DNA of 64,000 nucleotides from Nostoc calcicola FACHB-3891 (GCF_014697355.1 NZ_JACJRQ010000004.1:62001-126000); one strand, 5' to 3'. Shown: positions 20,227-29,561, counted from the stretch's first letter. The notes: generated from the letters alone by a model not told the origin. Program-made: numbers and translations.

Positions 20227-20250
20227 GTAGAGACGCGATGAATCGCGTCT
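20227..20250. repeat. Dispersed palindromic repeat, partial copy
   Basis: GTAGAGACGCGATGAATCGC and following GTCT; same family as 8254 and 37926, lacking the last TCTAC. Confidence 0.75.
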
Positions 20251-20479
20251 GAAAGACCAGTTTTCTTTGCCAATAAACTTTAAATGAACGCATTGGGTTA
20301 TAGTTTAGTACGATTAGTTGAAAAATTTCAAAACATTATTATGCAACAATTTTATCATTAATTTGCTTGAACTCTAATAATTATCTAAAACAACTAGTAG
20401 GATTCAAATTTTAATTTTGAAAAATTACCTGAACTGTATTATCCTACAAGTCAATTCACAAATAAAATAGGAACACTGT

Positions 20480-21406
20480 ATGAACCAAAGTTTTCTTGAT
20501 GCTGCCAAAAGAGGTCAAAATGATTGGTGGCGTTACTTACTAGGAGTTTTGTTGATTATTTTCTGCTACTGGTATGTAGGTTCATTCACTTCAGGTATTT
20601 TAGCAACTATTTTATTTTTAGCCTCAAGTACTGCAAATGGAAATGAAATTTCAAATTTACCATCGGAATTTCAAAATCAATTAGAACTTTATTTACAAGC
20701 CTCACAAACTCGGTATTTTGTTATTTATAGTATTCCTGTGTTTTGTGCGTGGCTGGGTATATTTATAACGATTAATTGGTTGCATAAACGGAAAATTCAA
20801 ACTTTGATTAGTGCTGATAGTTCTTTTAACTTTCAGCGTGTAATATCAGGCTTTGCAGTCTGGTTGATTATTTTAATCGCCTTCACAGGAGTAGATTATC
20901 TAATACAGCCGCAAGTTTATTCATGGACTTTTGATTTAGTCCAGTGGCTGCCACTTTTTCCTTTGGTTTTAGTGCTTACTCCCATCCAAACCTCCGCCGA
21001 AGAATTTTTGTTTCGTGGCTATTTACTTCAAGGACTGGGGCTATTATCTCGGCAACGACTTGTATTAATCATTGTTACTAGTTTCCTATTTACACTGCCA
21101 CACTTGAGTAACCCAGAAATGCAGCGGGGAGAAATATGGGTAGCATTGCAATACTTTTCATGGGGTGTATTTTTTTCAGCACTTACCCTCAAGGATAATC
21201 GGCTGGAACTTTCTTTAGGTGCCCATGCAGCTAATAATATTTTTGCTTTTTTATTTGTTAATACTAAGGATTCGGTAATTCCTACACCTGCTGTATTAAC
21301 TATCAACGATCCTGGAGATCCAAGGGTGGGTTTGGTTGTTTTCTGGGTAACGATCGCAATTTTCTACTACTTCTTCTTTGGTAGACGAAAACAGCACTCT
21401 AGCTAA
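20480..21406 (+). CDS. CPBP family intramembrane metalloprotease
   Basis: 308 residues, ATG at 20480. Several membrane helices and the three CPBP (CAAX protease and bacteriocin-processing) motifs: SAEEFLFRGYLLQGL with the catalytic EE and Arg (about 173-187), FTLPHLSNPE with a His, and GAHAANNIFAF with a His and Asn. Family members cleave within membranes or process prenylated proteins and peptides; in bacteria many are of unknown target, some linked with bacteriocin self-immunity. Stands alone; repeats follow. Confidence 0.9.
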   Translation: MNQSFLDAAKRGQNDWWRYLLGVLLIIFCYWYVGSFTSGILATILFLASSTANGNEISNLPSEFQNQLELYLQASQTRYFVIYSIPVFCAWLGIFITINWLHKRKIQTLISADSSFNFQRVISGFAVWLIILIAFTGVDYLIQPQVYSWTFDLVQWLPLFPLVLVLTPIQTSAEEFLFRGYLLQGLGLLSRQRLVLIIVTSFLFTLPHLSNPEMQRGEIWVALQYFSWGVFFSALTLKDNRLELSLGAHAANNIFAFLFVNTKDSVIPTPAVLTINDPGDPRVGLVVFWVTIAIFYYFFFGRRKQHSS

Positions 21407-21415
21407 AAGGTTTGA

Positions 21416-21439
21416 AGACGCGATAAATCGCGTCTCTAC
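21416..21439. repeat. Dispersed palindromic repeat, partial copy
   Basis: AGACGCGATAAATCGCGTCT followed by CTAC; same family as 8254 and 37926. Confidence 0.75.
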
Positions 21440-21510
21440 AAGGACTTACGCAATATGTGGCTGAAAACCTTATTCTTGGGTAGCGGTAATTCATGAATTA
21501 CCTCTACTTT

Positions 21511-21930
21511 CGTTGTTCAAAGGTGCAACTTCGTTGTTCAAAGGTGCAACTTCGAGGTTCAAAGGTGCAACTTCCAGGCTCAAAGGCTCAACTTTCGAGT
21601 TCAAAGGTGCAACTTCGAGGTTCAAAGGCTCAACTTCCGAGTTCAAAGGTGCAACTTCCAGGCTCAAAGGTGCAACTTCCAGGCTCAAAGGTGCAACTTC
21701 GAGGTTCAAAGGCTCAACTTCCGAGTTCAAAAGTGCAACTTCCAGGCTCAAAGGTGCAACTTCGAGGTTCAAAGGCTCAACTTCCAGGTTCAAAGGCTCA
21801 ACTTCCAGGCTCAAAGGCTCAACTTCCAGGTTCAAAGGCTCAACTTCCAGGCTCAAAGGCTCAACTTCCAGGTTCAAAGGCTCAACTTCCGAGTTCAAAG
21901 GCTCAACTTCCAGGCTCAAAGGCTCAATGG
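21511..21930. repeat. Minisatellite: 20 copies of a 21-bp unit
   Basis: Exactly 420 bp of a 21-bp unit, consensus (CCAGG)(T/C)TCAAAGG(CT/TG)CAACTT with variants CGTTG, CGAGG and CCGAG at the start. Because 21 is a multiple of three, frames stay open on both strands (up to 163 codons, giving SKxQLPG or LEVAPLN repeats). Copies at the 5' side use GGTGCAACTT, copies at the 3' side GGCTCAACTT. It fills the gap between the CPBP protease and the convergent acyl-CoA ligase. Confidence 0.95.
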
Positions 21931-21967
21931 TTTCCTGATTTTCCCCACTTTCCCACTCCCCTACTCC

Positions 21968-23572
21968 CTACTCCCCAATATTAAGCAACTTCGCCATCGC
22001 CAACCGTTGCAGTTTCCCAGTGGCACCACGGGGTAGTCGATCTAAAATGTGAATTTGCTTGGGCACTTTGAAATTTGCCAGCATGGTTGAACAGTGAGTT
22101 AAAAGTTCTTTTTCGCTGGCTTCTGCTTTGAGGACAACAGCTGCATGGATATCTTCTCCTAAAGATTTGTGGGGGACGGCAAAGGCTAAGGCTTCGGCGA
22201 CGGCGGGATGGCGCAGCAAAATATCATCTACTTCTAAGGGAGAAATTTTTTCCCCACCCCGGTTAATCAATTCTTTAATCCGTCCAGTCAGGCGGAGATA
22301 GCCATCTTCATCGACTGTACCTTGATCCCCTGTGCGGAACCAACCATTTACAAAAGCAGTGGCGTTGGCTTCTGGATTATTTTCGTAGCCGTCAATGACA
22401 TTTGGTGCTTTTACCACCACCTCGCCCAAGCTTCCTTGGGGTAGCAAGTTACCTTCAAAGTCCATTGTGCCGACTTCTACACCGAAGCCATAACCGACAG
22501 TACCCGGTTTGCGGACTTTTGGCGGTAAGGGATTAGTAGTCATTAAATGAGATGCTTCAGTCATGCTGTAAGATTCCACCACAGGAGCATTGAGAGTTGC
22601 CTCCAGTTGTTCGATGATAATGGGGGGCAAAGAAGCACTACTAGAGCGAATAAAACGGAAGGGATTTGCTTTGACAATTTCTGTGTTGCGGCTAGCCCGT
22701 GCCAAAATTGTCTGGTGCATGGTTGGTGCTGCGGAGTACCAGGTAGGTTTGTAGGTTTCTACCAGTTTCCAAAACTCTAGGGCATTAAAACCATTGGGAC
22801 AAACCAGTGTACCGCCAGATCCCAGAGTTGCCAACAAACAGCCCACCAAGCCATGAACGTGGAATAGGGGCATTAAACAAAGTGTAGTGTCAGCTGCGGT
22901 GAGTGAATAAGCACCAATAATGTTGTTGGCAGAAGCAATGAGATTGCGATGACGAATTGGCACACGCTTGGGACGGCTGGTGGTGCCGCTGGTGTGGAGA
23001 ATCATTGCTATATCGTCAGATGAGGGGGATGAGGGGGAAGAAGGAGCAGGGGAGCAGGGAGAAGGGAGCAGGGGGGAAAGAAGTAATTTTTCATTCTCCC
23101 CCTTGCCCCCTGCCCCCTGCCCCTCTGCCTCTTGTGCCCCATGCCCAATGCCCAATGCCCCATGCCCAGTCCCCAGTTCAAAGCTCAAAGTGCCGTCCGT
23201 GTTTACTTTGGCATTAATCAGCATCATATCGGGTGGGAGGGCGGCAATGGCTGCTTCTGGTTCTTCAGACAACGTAATCAGTGCTTTTGCCTGGGTATCT
23301 GCATAGTAGAAGGCAAATTCTTCTTGCTTGTATTTGGGATTCAAAGGTGCAGCGGTGCCAGATAAAGCAGCAGCGAGAAAAGTAATTGCCATCGGTGAAC
23401 CATTAGTCATGGCGATGGCAATGCGTTCTTGGGGTTTGAGTCCAAAGCTGTGCAGTTGGGATACCAGCCCAGCAATATTTTCGCGCAATTGTTTATAAGT
23501 TAGCGATCGCCCCCCAGGCGTAACCAAGGCTAAATGATTGTCTTCTCCTGCTAAAAGCTCAAATAAATTCAT
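21968..23572 (-). CDS. Acyl-CoA ligase (AMP-forming), AAE3/oxalate-CoA ligase-like
   Basis: 534 residues, ATG at 23572. AMP-forming adenylate ligase: A3 motif [21 protein letters not shown]5 [12 protein letters not shown]8 [34 protein letters not shown], and A10 [15 protein letters not shown] with the catalytic Lys. The A8 segment and [20 protein letters not shown] resemble plant AAE3-type oxalate-CoA ligases and FadD-like enzymes; the acid substrate is not certain. Immediately before A3, residues about 132-187 are low-complexity sequence ([18 protein letters not shown] through PSSPSS) produced by an inserted DNA repeat; the frame is kept. The rest of the protein is intact. Confidence 0.88.
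   Translation of the reverse strand: MNLFELLAGEDNHLALVTPGGRSLTYKQLRENIAGLVSQLHSFGLKPQERIAIAMTNGSPMAITFLAAALSGTAAPLNPKYKQEEFAFYYADTQAKALITLSEEPEAAIAALPPDMMLINAKVNTDGTLSFELGTGHGALGIGHGAQEAEGQGAGGKGENEKLLLSPLLPSPCSPAPSSPSSPSSDDIAMILHTSGTTSRPKRVPIRHRNLIASANNIIGAYSLTAADTTLCLMPLFHVHGLVGCLLATLGSGGTLVCPNGFNALEFWKLVETYKPTWYSAAPTMHQTILARASRNTEIVKANPFRFIRSSSASLPPIIIEQLEATLNAPVVESYSMTEASHLMTTNPLPPKVRKPGTVGYGFGVEVGTMDFEGNLLPQGSLGEVVVKAPNVIDGYENNPEANATAFVNGWFRTGDQGTVDEDGYLRLTGRIKELINRGGEKISPLEVDDILLRHPAVAEALAFAVPHKSLGEDIHAAVVLKAEASEKELLTHCSTMLANFKVPKQIHILDRLPRGATGKLQRLAMAKLLNIGE
23018..23180. repeat. Repeat element inserted in frame in the acyl-CoA ligase gene
   Basis: Purine-rich tract (GAGGGGGATGAGGGGGA, GGAGCAGGGGAGCAGGGAG), then GGAAAGAAGTAATTTTTC, then the pyrimidine-rich complement (CTGCCCCCTGCCCCTCTG) and CCCATGCCCAATGCCC. 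Same plan as 26186-26310 and 30096-30235. Total length is a multiple of three in effect since the ligase frame continues. Confidence 0.85.
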
Positions 23573-23586
23573 TTCAAAAACTCCTG

Positions 23587-23800
23587 AGTAAAAGGGAGTG
23601 GGGACTAGGGAGTGGGGAGGTGTGGGAGGTGTGGGAGGAGAGGGAGGTTAGGAAGCTTTTTTGTAATCTCTCCACGCTCCCCCATCCTCCCATACTCCCC
23701 ACACTCCCCACACTCCCCGCACTCCCCACACTCCCCACACTCCCCACACTCCCCGCACTCCCCCATCCTCCCATACTCCCCACACACTACTCCCCAGTCT
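23587..23800. repeat. Short tandem repeats, G/C-strand biased
   Basis: GTGTGGGAG repeats (23620-23650) followed by about eleven copies of the 9-mer CTCCCCACA/CTCCCCGCA (23693-23785). Fills the gap between divergent acyl-CoA ligase and bmp genes; open frames in it are artefacts. Confidence 0.9.
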
Positions 23801-23886
23801 CCAAGCTAAAATTAAGTCAATCTTGTGTCTGTCGCTACTAGTAAATCAGAAAAAACTTTTTCAGCAGTTCAGCTAAATCGATAAAT

Positions 23887-25029
23887 ATGGATCGTCGGAA
23901 ATTTCTCAACTATGTTACTTTAGCAGGATCTAGCTTTGCCTTAACTAGTTGTATTCAAGGCAGAAATTCCAATTCACCGAGTGAAGTACCTCCTTTGGCA
24001 TCGCCTGTAGTAGTGGATGAACCCCTAAAAGTGGGATTTGTTTATGTGGGGCCTGTGGGTGATTTTGGCTGGACTTATGCTCATGATTTAGGTCGCAGAC
24101 ACATGGAAGCCAATCTTCAAGATAAGGTAAAAACTACCTTTGTGGAAAATGTGAATGAAGGTGCTGATGCTGAAAGAGTAATTCGCCAATTAGCATTAGA
24201 TGGTAACAAGTTGATTTTCACAACTTCCTTTGGCTACATGAACCCAACAATAAAAGTTGCCAAGGAGTTTCCTAAGATTTTCTTTGAACACTGTACGGGA
24301 TACAAACGTGCTGCTAATGTTGGCACTTATTTGGGACGTTTTGAAGAACCGCGTTATTTAACCGGCATGATTGCTGGCAAGATGACAAAATCAAATGTAA
24401 TTGGTTTTATTGGCGCATATCCAATTCCGGAAGTAGTTCGGGGAATCAGTGCATTTGCTCAAGGAATGCGGGTAACAAATCCCCAGGCAAAAGTTAAGGT
24501 ACTTTGGGCACAAACTTGGTACGATCCAGCTAAAGAAAGAGAAGCAGCGCAAGCTTTGGTTAATTTAGGTGCAGATGTCCTGACCCAGCATACAGACTCT
24601 GGTGCTGTTGTACAATTGGCTGAGGAAAAAGGCATTTATGCTTTTGGCTATAACACTGATATGAGCAAGTTTGGTCAAAAAGCTCACTTGACATCAGCTA
24701 TTAATAAATGGGGCAAATTCTATACAGATAAAGCTTTGGCTGTAATGACCAATGCTTGGAAATCTCAAGATGTTTGGGATGGTATTGGTCAAGAAATGGT
24801 AGATATTTCTCCGATGAATCAAGTGATTCCCACTGATGTACAACAATTAGTAAATGCTAAGCGAGATGAATTTATTCAAGGTACTGCACATCCTTTTGAT
24901 GGACCAGTAAAAGACCAAAAAGGTGTAGTGCGAGTCCCAAAAGGTAAGGTATTAGATGATAAGCAACAATTGGCGATGGATTGGTATGTTGAAGGAATTG
25001 AAGGATCAATTCCTCAAAATAAATCCTAG
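23887..25029 (+). CDS. BMP-family ABC transporter substrate-binding lipoprotein
   Basis: 380 residues, ATG at 23887. The N-terminus MDRRKFLNYVTLAGSSFALTSC combines a twin-arginine-like RRKFLN and a lipobox LTSC, so the protein is probably exported folded and lipidated at Cys22. The body follows the Bmp/Med pattern: KVGFVYVGPVGDFGWTYAHDLG, FVENVNEGADAERVIRQLA, IIFTTSFGYMNP-like, EEPRYLTGMIAGKMTKSN, GFIGAYPIPEV, DVLTQHTDSGAVVQLAEEKG. Members bind purine nucleosides. The ATPase of the same system is 428 bp downstream; no permease gene follows in the window. Confidence 0.9.
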   Translation: MDRRKFLNYVTLAGSSFALTSCIQGRNSNSPSEVPPLASPVVVDEPLKVGFVYVGPVGDFGWTYAHDLGRRHMEANLQDKVKTTFVENVNEGADAERVIRQLALDGNKLIFTTSFGYMNPTIKVAKEFPKIFFEHCTGYKRAANVGTYLGRFEEPRYLTGMIAGKMTKSNVIGFIGAYPIPEVVRGISAFAQGMRVTNPQAKVKVLWAQTWYDPAKEREAAQALVNLGADVLTQHTDSGAVVQLAEEKGIYAFGYNTDMSKFGQKAHLTSAINKWGKFYTDKALAVMTNAWKSQDVWDGIGQEMVDISPMNQVIPTDVQQLVNAKRDEFIQGTAHPFDGPVKDQKGVVRVPKGKVLDDKQQLAMDWYVEGIEGSIPQNKS

Positions 25030-25130
25030 TTGTGAAACTTTTATTTCTTCTCTACGAGAGGCTGCGCGTAGCTTGCTTCTTTGTAAGGGTACATGGGTAG
25101 AATATTCACCAATTCTGAATTCTGACCAAT

Positions 25131-25280
25131 TATAGCGGTTCTTGCTTTGATGCAACACACTTTGACCTCTCTCCAAACCTCTCTCCTAAAAGGAGAGAGG
25201 CTTTGAATCTTACTCCCCTTCCCTTGTAGGGAAGGGGTTGGGGGTTAGGTCTGTATTGCACTTAAGTGAGAAGCGCTATA
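25131..25280. mobile_element. MITE-like element between bmp and its ATPase gene
   Basis: Ends TATAGCGGTTCTTGCTT (from 25131) and AAGTGAGAAGCGCTATA (to 25280) are imperfect inverted repeats. Inside are two hairpins, CTCTCTCCTAAAAGGAGAGAG and CCCCTTCCCTTGTAGGGAAGG. The rest of the 428-bp gap has AATTTTGAATTTTGAATT-like repeats and nothing else I can identify. Confidence 0.65.
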
Positions 25281-25457
25281 TTCCTTGATGGTACAACCCC
25301 CTAAATTTATTTATGGAGAAGAAAAAACGTGAAACAAGATTAATTCAAGCCCTCCGCAACTTCCGTGGGGTATTTAATTTTGAATGCGTGAATTTTGAAT
25401 TTTGAATTCAAAGCAAAGCGACGTGACTCCTTTTTATCTTTTTAGCTTGAGGAAGAA

Positions 25458-27080
25458 ATGAATAAGTTAGTTTCTCGGTTGCAGGTTATAAATATTAGTA
25501 AATCGTATCCTGGCTTCGTGGCGAATCATCAGGTAAACTTGGCAATTCAACCGGGAGAAATTCATGCTCTTTTGGGGGAAAATGGAGCGGGTAAGAGTAC
25601 CCTAATGAAAATTATCTATGGATTAGTGCGTCCGGATGCTGGTGAAATTTTTTGGGAAGGGCGACAGGTTAATATTAATAGTCCAACTGAGGCAATATCT
25701 CTGTTCATTGGAATGGTATTTCAGCACTTTAATTTATTTGAAACGCTGACTGTTGCAGAAAATATCGCCCTGACGCTGCCTCGTAGCGAAAAATGGGATT
25801 TATCACGAGTTGCTAAAAGAATTATCACACTATCAGCAGCATATGGTTTAAATATAGATTGCGATCGCCCCGTTCATACCCTTTCAGTTGGTGAGAAACA
25901 GCGCCTAGAAATTCTCCGGTGTTTGTACCAACGTCCAAAATTGCTGATTTTAGATGAACCAACGGCGGTTCTCACTCCCCAAGAAACGGAAACACTCTTC
26001 GCTACTTTACGGCAAATCGCCTCTGATGGTTGCAGTATTTTATTTAGCAGTCACAAATTGCCAGAGGTGCAATCTCTGTGCAGTCATGCTACAGTGCTGC
26101 GTCAAGGTAAAGTCGTTGCCAATTGTAACCCCCAAGCAGAAACAGCAGCGAATCTAGTCAGGATGATGATTGGTGCTGATGTGTCAGGGACTGGGGACTG
26201 GAGACTGGGGCATGGAAGGAAAGAAGAATTACTTTCTCCCTCATCTCCCTCATCTCCCGTATCTCCCGTATCTCCCCCATCTCCCCCATCTCCCCCATCT
26301 CCCCCAGGGCCAGTTTGCTTGCTGGTTAAGGATTTACATGTTAAACCCCAAAATCCTTACGGCACAACCTTGCAAAACATTAATTTGGAAATTCACACTG
26401 GCGAAATCGTTGGTATTGCTGGAGTGGCGGGGAACGGACAAACGGAATTCTTATCAGCTTTGAGTGGTGAAATCATCTCTCCCCAGGCAGAAATGATTAT
26501 GCTGAGTGAAATGCCCATAGCAAAAAGTGGTGTTACTGCGCGTCGCCGCCTGGGATTGGGATATGTTCCAGAAGAACGTTTAGAAAAAAGTGTGGTGCCA
26601 AGTTTAAATTTACTCGAAAATGCTTTGCTGACAGCCCACGGGCAAGGGTTGTTACGCCAGGGGATGATTCGCTTTGGCAAGTTAAAAACCTGGACTCAAA
26701 GAATTTGTGATGCTTTCAATGTCAATCAAGCGGGGGTAAATTCTGTTGCCGCTAGTTTATCGGGGGGCAACTTGCAAAAGTTTATTATGGGGCGGGAGAT
26801 ATCCCAAAATCCAGCAGTATTAATTGCAGCACATCCAACTTGGGGCGTGGATGTCAACGCCACTGTGAGAATTCATGAAGCATTGATTGAAATGCGAGAT
26901 ACAGGTGCAGCAGTGCTGGTGATTTCTGAAGATTTGGATGAATTGTTTGCATTGTGCGATCGCATTGGTGCAATCTATAAAGGACAAATTTCTCCCCTCA
27001 AGCCAATTGCCCATACTAACCGCGATGAAATTGGTAGCTGGATGGCAGGAATTGGTTTTGATTGCCCATCAATTAAATAA
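25458..27080 (+). CDS. ABC transporter ATP-binding protein, nucleoside (BmpC/YufO/NupO) type
   Basis: 540 residues, ATG at 25458. Two ABC cassettes in one chain. First: Walker A GENGAGKST, signature TLSVGEKQRLEILR, Walker B LLILDEPTAVLT, H-loop SSHKLPEV. Second: degenerate P-loop GVAGNGQTEF, signature ASLSGGNLQKFIMGRE, and VLIAAHPTWGVDV in place of a normal Walker B, as usual for sugar/nucleoside CUT2-type ATPases. Residues about 244-285, between the cassettes, are a Pro/Ser low-complexity insert (LSPSSPSSPVSPVSPPSPP) from an inserted DNA repeat with the frame kept. Partner of the BMP lipoprotein; membrane subunits are missing here. Confidence 0.9.
   Translation: MNKLVSRLQVINISKSYPGFVANHQVNLAIQPGEIHALLGENGAGKSTLMKIIYGLVRPDAGEIFWEGRQVNINSPTEAISLFIGMVFQHFNLFETLTVAENIALTLPRSEKWDLSRVAKRIITLSAAYGLNIDCDRPVHTLSVGEKQRLEILRCLYQRPKLLILDEPTAVLTPQETETLFATLRQIASDGCSILFSSHKLPEVQSLCSHATVLRQGKVVANCNPQAETAANLVRMMIGADVSGTGDWRLGHGRKEELLSPSSPSSPVSPVSPPSPPSPPSPPGPVCLLVKDLHVKPQNPYGTTLQNINLEIHTGEIVGIAGVAGNGQTEFLSALSGEIISPQAEMIMLSEMPIAKSGVTARRRLGLGYVPEERLEKSVVPSLNLLENALLTAHGQGLLRQGMIRFGKLKTWTQRICDAFNVNQAGVNSVAASLSGGNLQKFIMGREISQNPAVLIAAHPTWGVDVNATVRIHEALIEMRDTGAAVLVISEDLDELFALCDRIGAIYKGQISPLKPIAHTNRDEIGSWMAGIGFDCPSIK
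26186..26310. repeat. Repeat element inserted in frame in the ABC ATPase gene
   Basis: GGGACTGGGGACTGGAGACT, GGGGCATGG, GGAAAGAAGAATTACTTTC, then nine copies of CTCCC(C/T)(C/A/G)T-type pyrimidine repeats (CATCTCCCTCATCTCCCGTA...). Same plan as 23018-23180 and 30096-30235. Confidence 0.85.
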
Positions 27081-27191
27081 GTCTGAAAAATCAAATTATG
27101 AGTGAGTTTTACTAAGGAAGGGATAAAGGGCGATCGCTTCATCTAAAATATTGCTGTGGTCAATGACCTGACAAAAAAGCTTAAATTTAAT

Positions 27192-27743
27192 ATGAATGAG
27201 AGTTTAGCAGCCACATTAGGGGAATTACACGCACAAATATATTGGTTACATGATGCCGAAAAGTTTGCAGAATTGGCATCAGCAGCAGCTACCATATATA
27301 TGAAACTTGGTTATACTCACCAACAGGCAGAAACCGCAAGTAACTTAATTAGTCAGGCTTATCAATTAGCTGATGATGCTGCTAATGCCCAAAAAATAGG
27401 TGATTTTGAGCAAGAAATGCAGTTTTATCATCAAGCTAAAGATAAATTAACTGAAGTAGAAACCATATTAGGTTATCAAACCAGTATCGCTATACATCAA
27501 ATGAAATGGTGGATGTATTTTCGTCATCAAGAAAAATTAAAAATTCTAATCCACTTGTTTTTACAACATTTGAAAGCGGTAAGATTAATCAACTTAGTTA
27601 CTGCTATGAAATTGACATATTTTCTGATGGAAATAGGCAGAGTTCATAAATCGCGTGACATCGAAACCACCAAAACTAATGCTATCCGATACTGGACAGA
27701 ATTATTGAAAATTAAACCGCCACAATACCCTTATCTTGGTTAA
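27192..27743 (+). CDS. Small helical (TPR-like) hypothetical protein
   Basis: 183 residues from the ATG at 27192 (the frame extends to a GTG at 27156). Almost all helical: YWLHDAEKFAELASAAATIYMKLGYTHQQAE style repeats suggest short TPR-like helical hairpins over residues 15-95. No transmembrane segment. It follows the ABC ATPase on the same strand with 111 bp between, but shares no clear function with it. I do not recognise the family. Confidence 0.5.
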   Translation: MNESLAATLGELHAQIYWLHDAEKFAELASAAATIYMKLGYTHQQAETASNLISQAYQLADDAANAQKIGDFEQEMQFYHQAKDKLTEVETILGYQTSIAIHQMKWWMYFRHQEKLKILIHLFLQHLKAVRLINLVTAMKLTYFLMEIGRVHKSRDIETTKTNAIRYWTELLKIKPPQYPYLG

Positions 27744-28098
27744 GTTGCTTATTTTTAGATGCTGAGTTCCCAGTGCCTCAATTGGAATTAATGAAGTAGT
27801 GCGACTTCTTCAATGCCTCATTTTCACCGAGAATTCAGGTTTTGAACGTATTTTTCTGGCGATCGCAAACTCGTTCGCCACAACAGACAGAGTTAATGGC
27901 GGCGGCTCAAACTCAGTTACAGCAGCCATATTGGACTTAACGCAGATTACTGTTACATTGCGAGGAAATGCTTTTAGCTTGTAAGTGCGATCGCTCAATT
28001 AAAATCAAAATGCTATAATACTAAAGGGGATACAGTAACATTTCCCTAATTTCGCAAGATTTGAATCTCAATAAATCTCAAATCTGTGAAAAATAATT
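27744..28098 (+). other. Gap before tRNA-Ser
   Basis: 355 bp with two HIP1-containing stretches (27860, 27988). A 61-codon open frame at 27799-27984 has no recognisable pattern. Nothing else seen. Confidence 0.5.
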
Positions 28099-28183
28099 GG
28101 AGAGGTGTCCGAGCGGTTCATGGTGACGCACTCGAAATGCGTTTTGGGGAAACTCAACGGGGGTTCGAATCCCCCCCTCTCCG
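28099..28183 (+). tRNA. tRNA-Ser (anticodon CGA)
   Basis: 85 bases with the acceptor stem GGAGAGG/CCTCTCC and discriminator G, D-arm region GTCCGAGCGGTTCATGGT, anticodon stem ACGCA/TGCGT enclosing CTCGAAA (anticodon CGA at 28133-28135), a long variable arm (TTTGGGGAAACTCAACGGG), and T-loop GGTTCGAATCC. It reads UCG. CCA is not encoded. Confidence 0.97.
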
Positions 28184-28297
28184 TTTTTCTGGTATAAGCG
28201 TAATTACTTAGCCAAATATTTGGCAAAGAATACTAAAATATACACTACCAGTACATATTTATAGGATAAACTAATGCCATTGTGTGAGGAATGAACG

Positions 28298-29506
28298 ATG
28301 GCGAGTTCGAGCCTGCGGCGGCCAGTTTCGTTTGCTTTTATTGGTGTCTGTTTTTATCTGGGTATTAGTGCAGGAGTCTTCATTCGGGTTGGGCGATCGC
28401 AGCGAACAAATGCTGCTACTACACCTGCTGAACCTGGTTTATTACCATTAACTATACCTGAATCTACGCCACCAACATCAAAAAAACAAACTTTTCTAGA
28501 CACCGTTACCATTAAAGCTGTTGGAGATATTATTCCTGGTACTAATTTTCCTAACAACAGATTACCCCGCTTTCGAGAGCAATTATTACCAAAATCAGTG
28601 AGAACCCACTTGCAAGGATCTGATATTTTATTTGGTAACTTTGAAAGTAGCTTAACTAATTATCCCTACACTACTAAAGATATTAGTCGAGGACAAGTCT
28701 TTGCATTTCGCTCTCCACCTGCATATGCTCAGCTATTTGGTAAGGCTGGTTTTAATGTATTCAATATGGCGAATAATCATGCAATGGACTTTGGTTTGGT
28801 AGGGTTCAAAGATACAAAGAAGAATCTTGAGGCTGTGGGGATTGCCACATTAGGTCATAAAAATCAAATTCTCTATCTAAAAGCTAACAATATCCCTGTG
28901 GGAATGATTGGTTTTTCTCCTTATGAAATGTATAATTCCATCCATAATTTAGCAGCAGCCGAAAAACTCGTAGCAGAAGCTAAAAATAATGCCAACATTG
29001 TAATAGTATCGATGCACGCTGGAGCCGAAGGAACAGAAGCACTACACGTTAAGAATCAGACAGAGTTTTTTTATGGAGAAAACCGAGGTAATTCAATCAA
29101 TTTTGCCAGAAAAATGATTGATGCAGGAGCAGACTTAGTACTGGGACACGGCCCCCACGTTCCCAGAGCGATGGAAATTTATAAGAAGAAAATCATAGCT
29201 TATTCTTTAGGTAATTTTTTGGGATATCGGACTTTATCTACAAATGCTCAAACAGGTGACTCACTGATTTTAGAAGTCAAACTCAATTCTGCTGGAAATT
29301 TGGTATCAAGTAAAATTATTCCCATTCGCATGGATCGGCAGGGAATCCCTCAAGTAGATCGGCATTTTCGGACTGTGAAACTTATGCGTTATTTGAATAA
29401 TCAAGCTTTTCCTAAAAATCCGGTGAAGATTAATAACAAAGGGGAAATTGTTCTCCAGAATAAATCGCAGCGATCGCCCTCGAATTCAGCAAATTTTAGA
29501 TTTTAG
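28298..29506 (+). CDS. CapA family protein (poly-gamma-glutamate/capsule metallophosphatase-like)
   Basis: 402 residues, ATG at 28298 (an out-of-frame ATG lies 7 bases earlier). One N-terminal membrane segment (residues about 11-28, FAFIGVCFYLGISAGVFI), then the CapA calcineurin-like fold: IKAVGDIIPGTNFP, GSDILFGNFESSLT, FNMANNHAMDFG, VSMHAGAEG, GADLVLGHGPHVPRAME, YSLGNFLGY. The conserved Asp, Asn, His residues fit a metal-dependent phosphoesterase. In Bacillus CapA acts in poly-gamma-glutamate export; cyanobacterial copies are of unknown substrate, perhaps surface polymer. Monocistronic by spacing. Confidence 0.9.
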   Translation: MASSSLRRPVSFAFIGVCFYLGISAGVFIRVGRSQRTNAATTPAEPGLLPLTIPESTPPTSKKQTFLDTVTIKAVGDIIPGTNFPNNRLPRFREQLLPKSVRTHLQGSDILFGNFESSLTNYPYTTKDISRGQVFAFRSPPAYAQLFGKAGFNVFNMANNHAMDFGLVGFKDTKKNLEAVGIATLGHKNQILYLKANNIPVGMIGFSPYEMYNSIHNLAAAEKLVAEAKNNANIVIVSMHAGAEGTEALHVKNQTEFFYGENRGNSINFARKMIDAGADLVLGHGPHVPRAMEIYKKKIIAYSLGNFLGYRTLSTNAQTGDSLILEVKLNSAGNLVSSKIIPIRMDRQGIPQVDRHFRTVKLMRYLNNQAFPKNPVKINNKGEIVLQNKSQRSPSNSANFRF

Positions 29507-29561
29507 ATTTTAAATTTTGGATTGTTCATTGAAAACTTAAAATCTAAATTATAACCATTTC

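Noticed and set aside
21491..21984. Open frames of 141-163 codons on both strands over the 21-bp repeat
   Set aside because: They result from a repeat length divisible by three without stop codons; no ribosome site or conserved non-repeat part.
23574..23841. Several open frames rich in Gly/Glu/Cys or Pro/His/Ser
   Set aside because: Products of the 9-bp CTCCCCACA repeat read in different frames.
27799..27984. 61-codon frame before tRNA-Ser
   Set aside because: No ribosome site or family pattern; composition is that of the surrounding gap.
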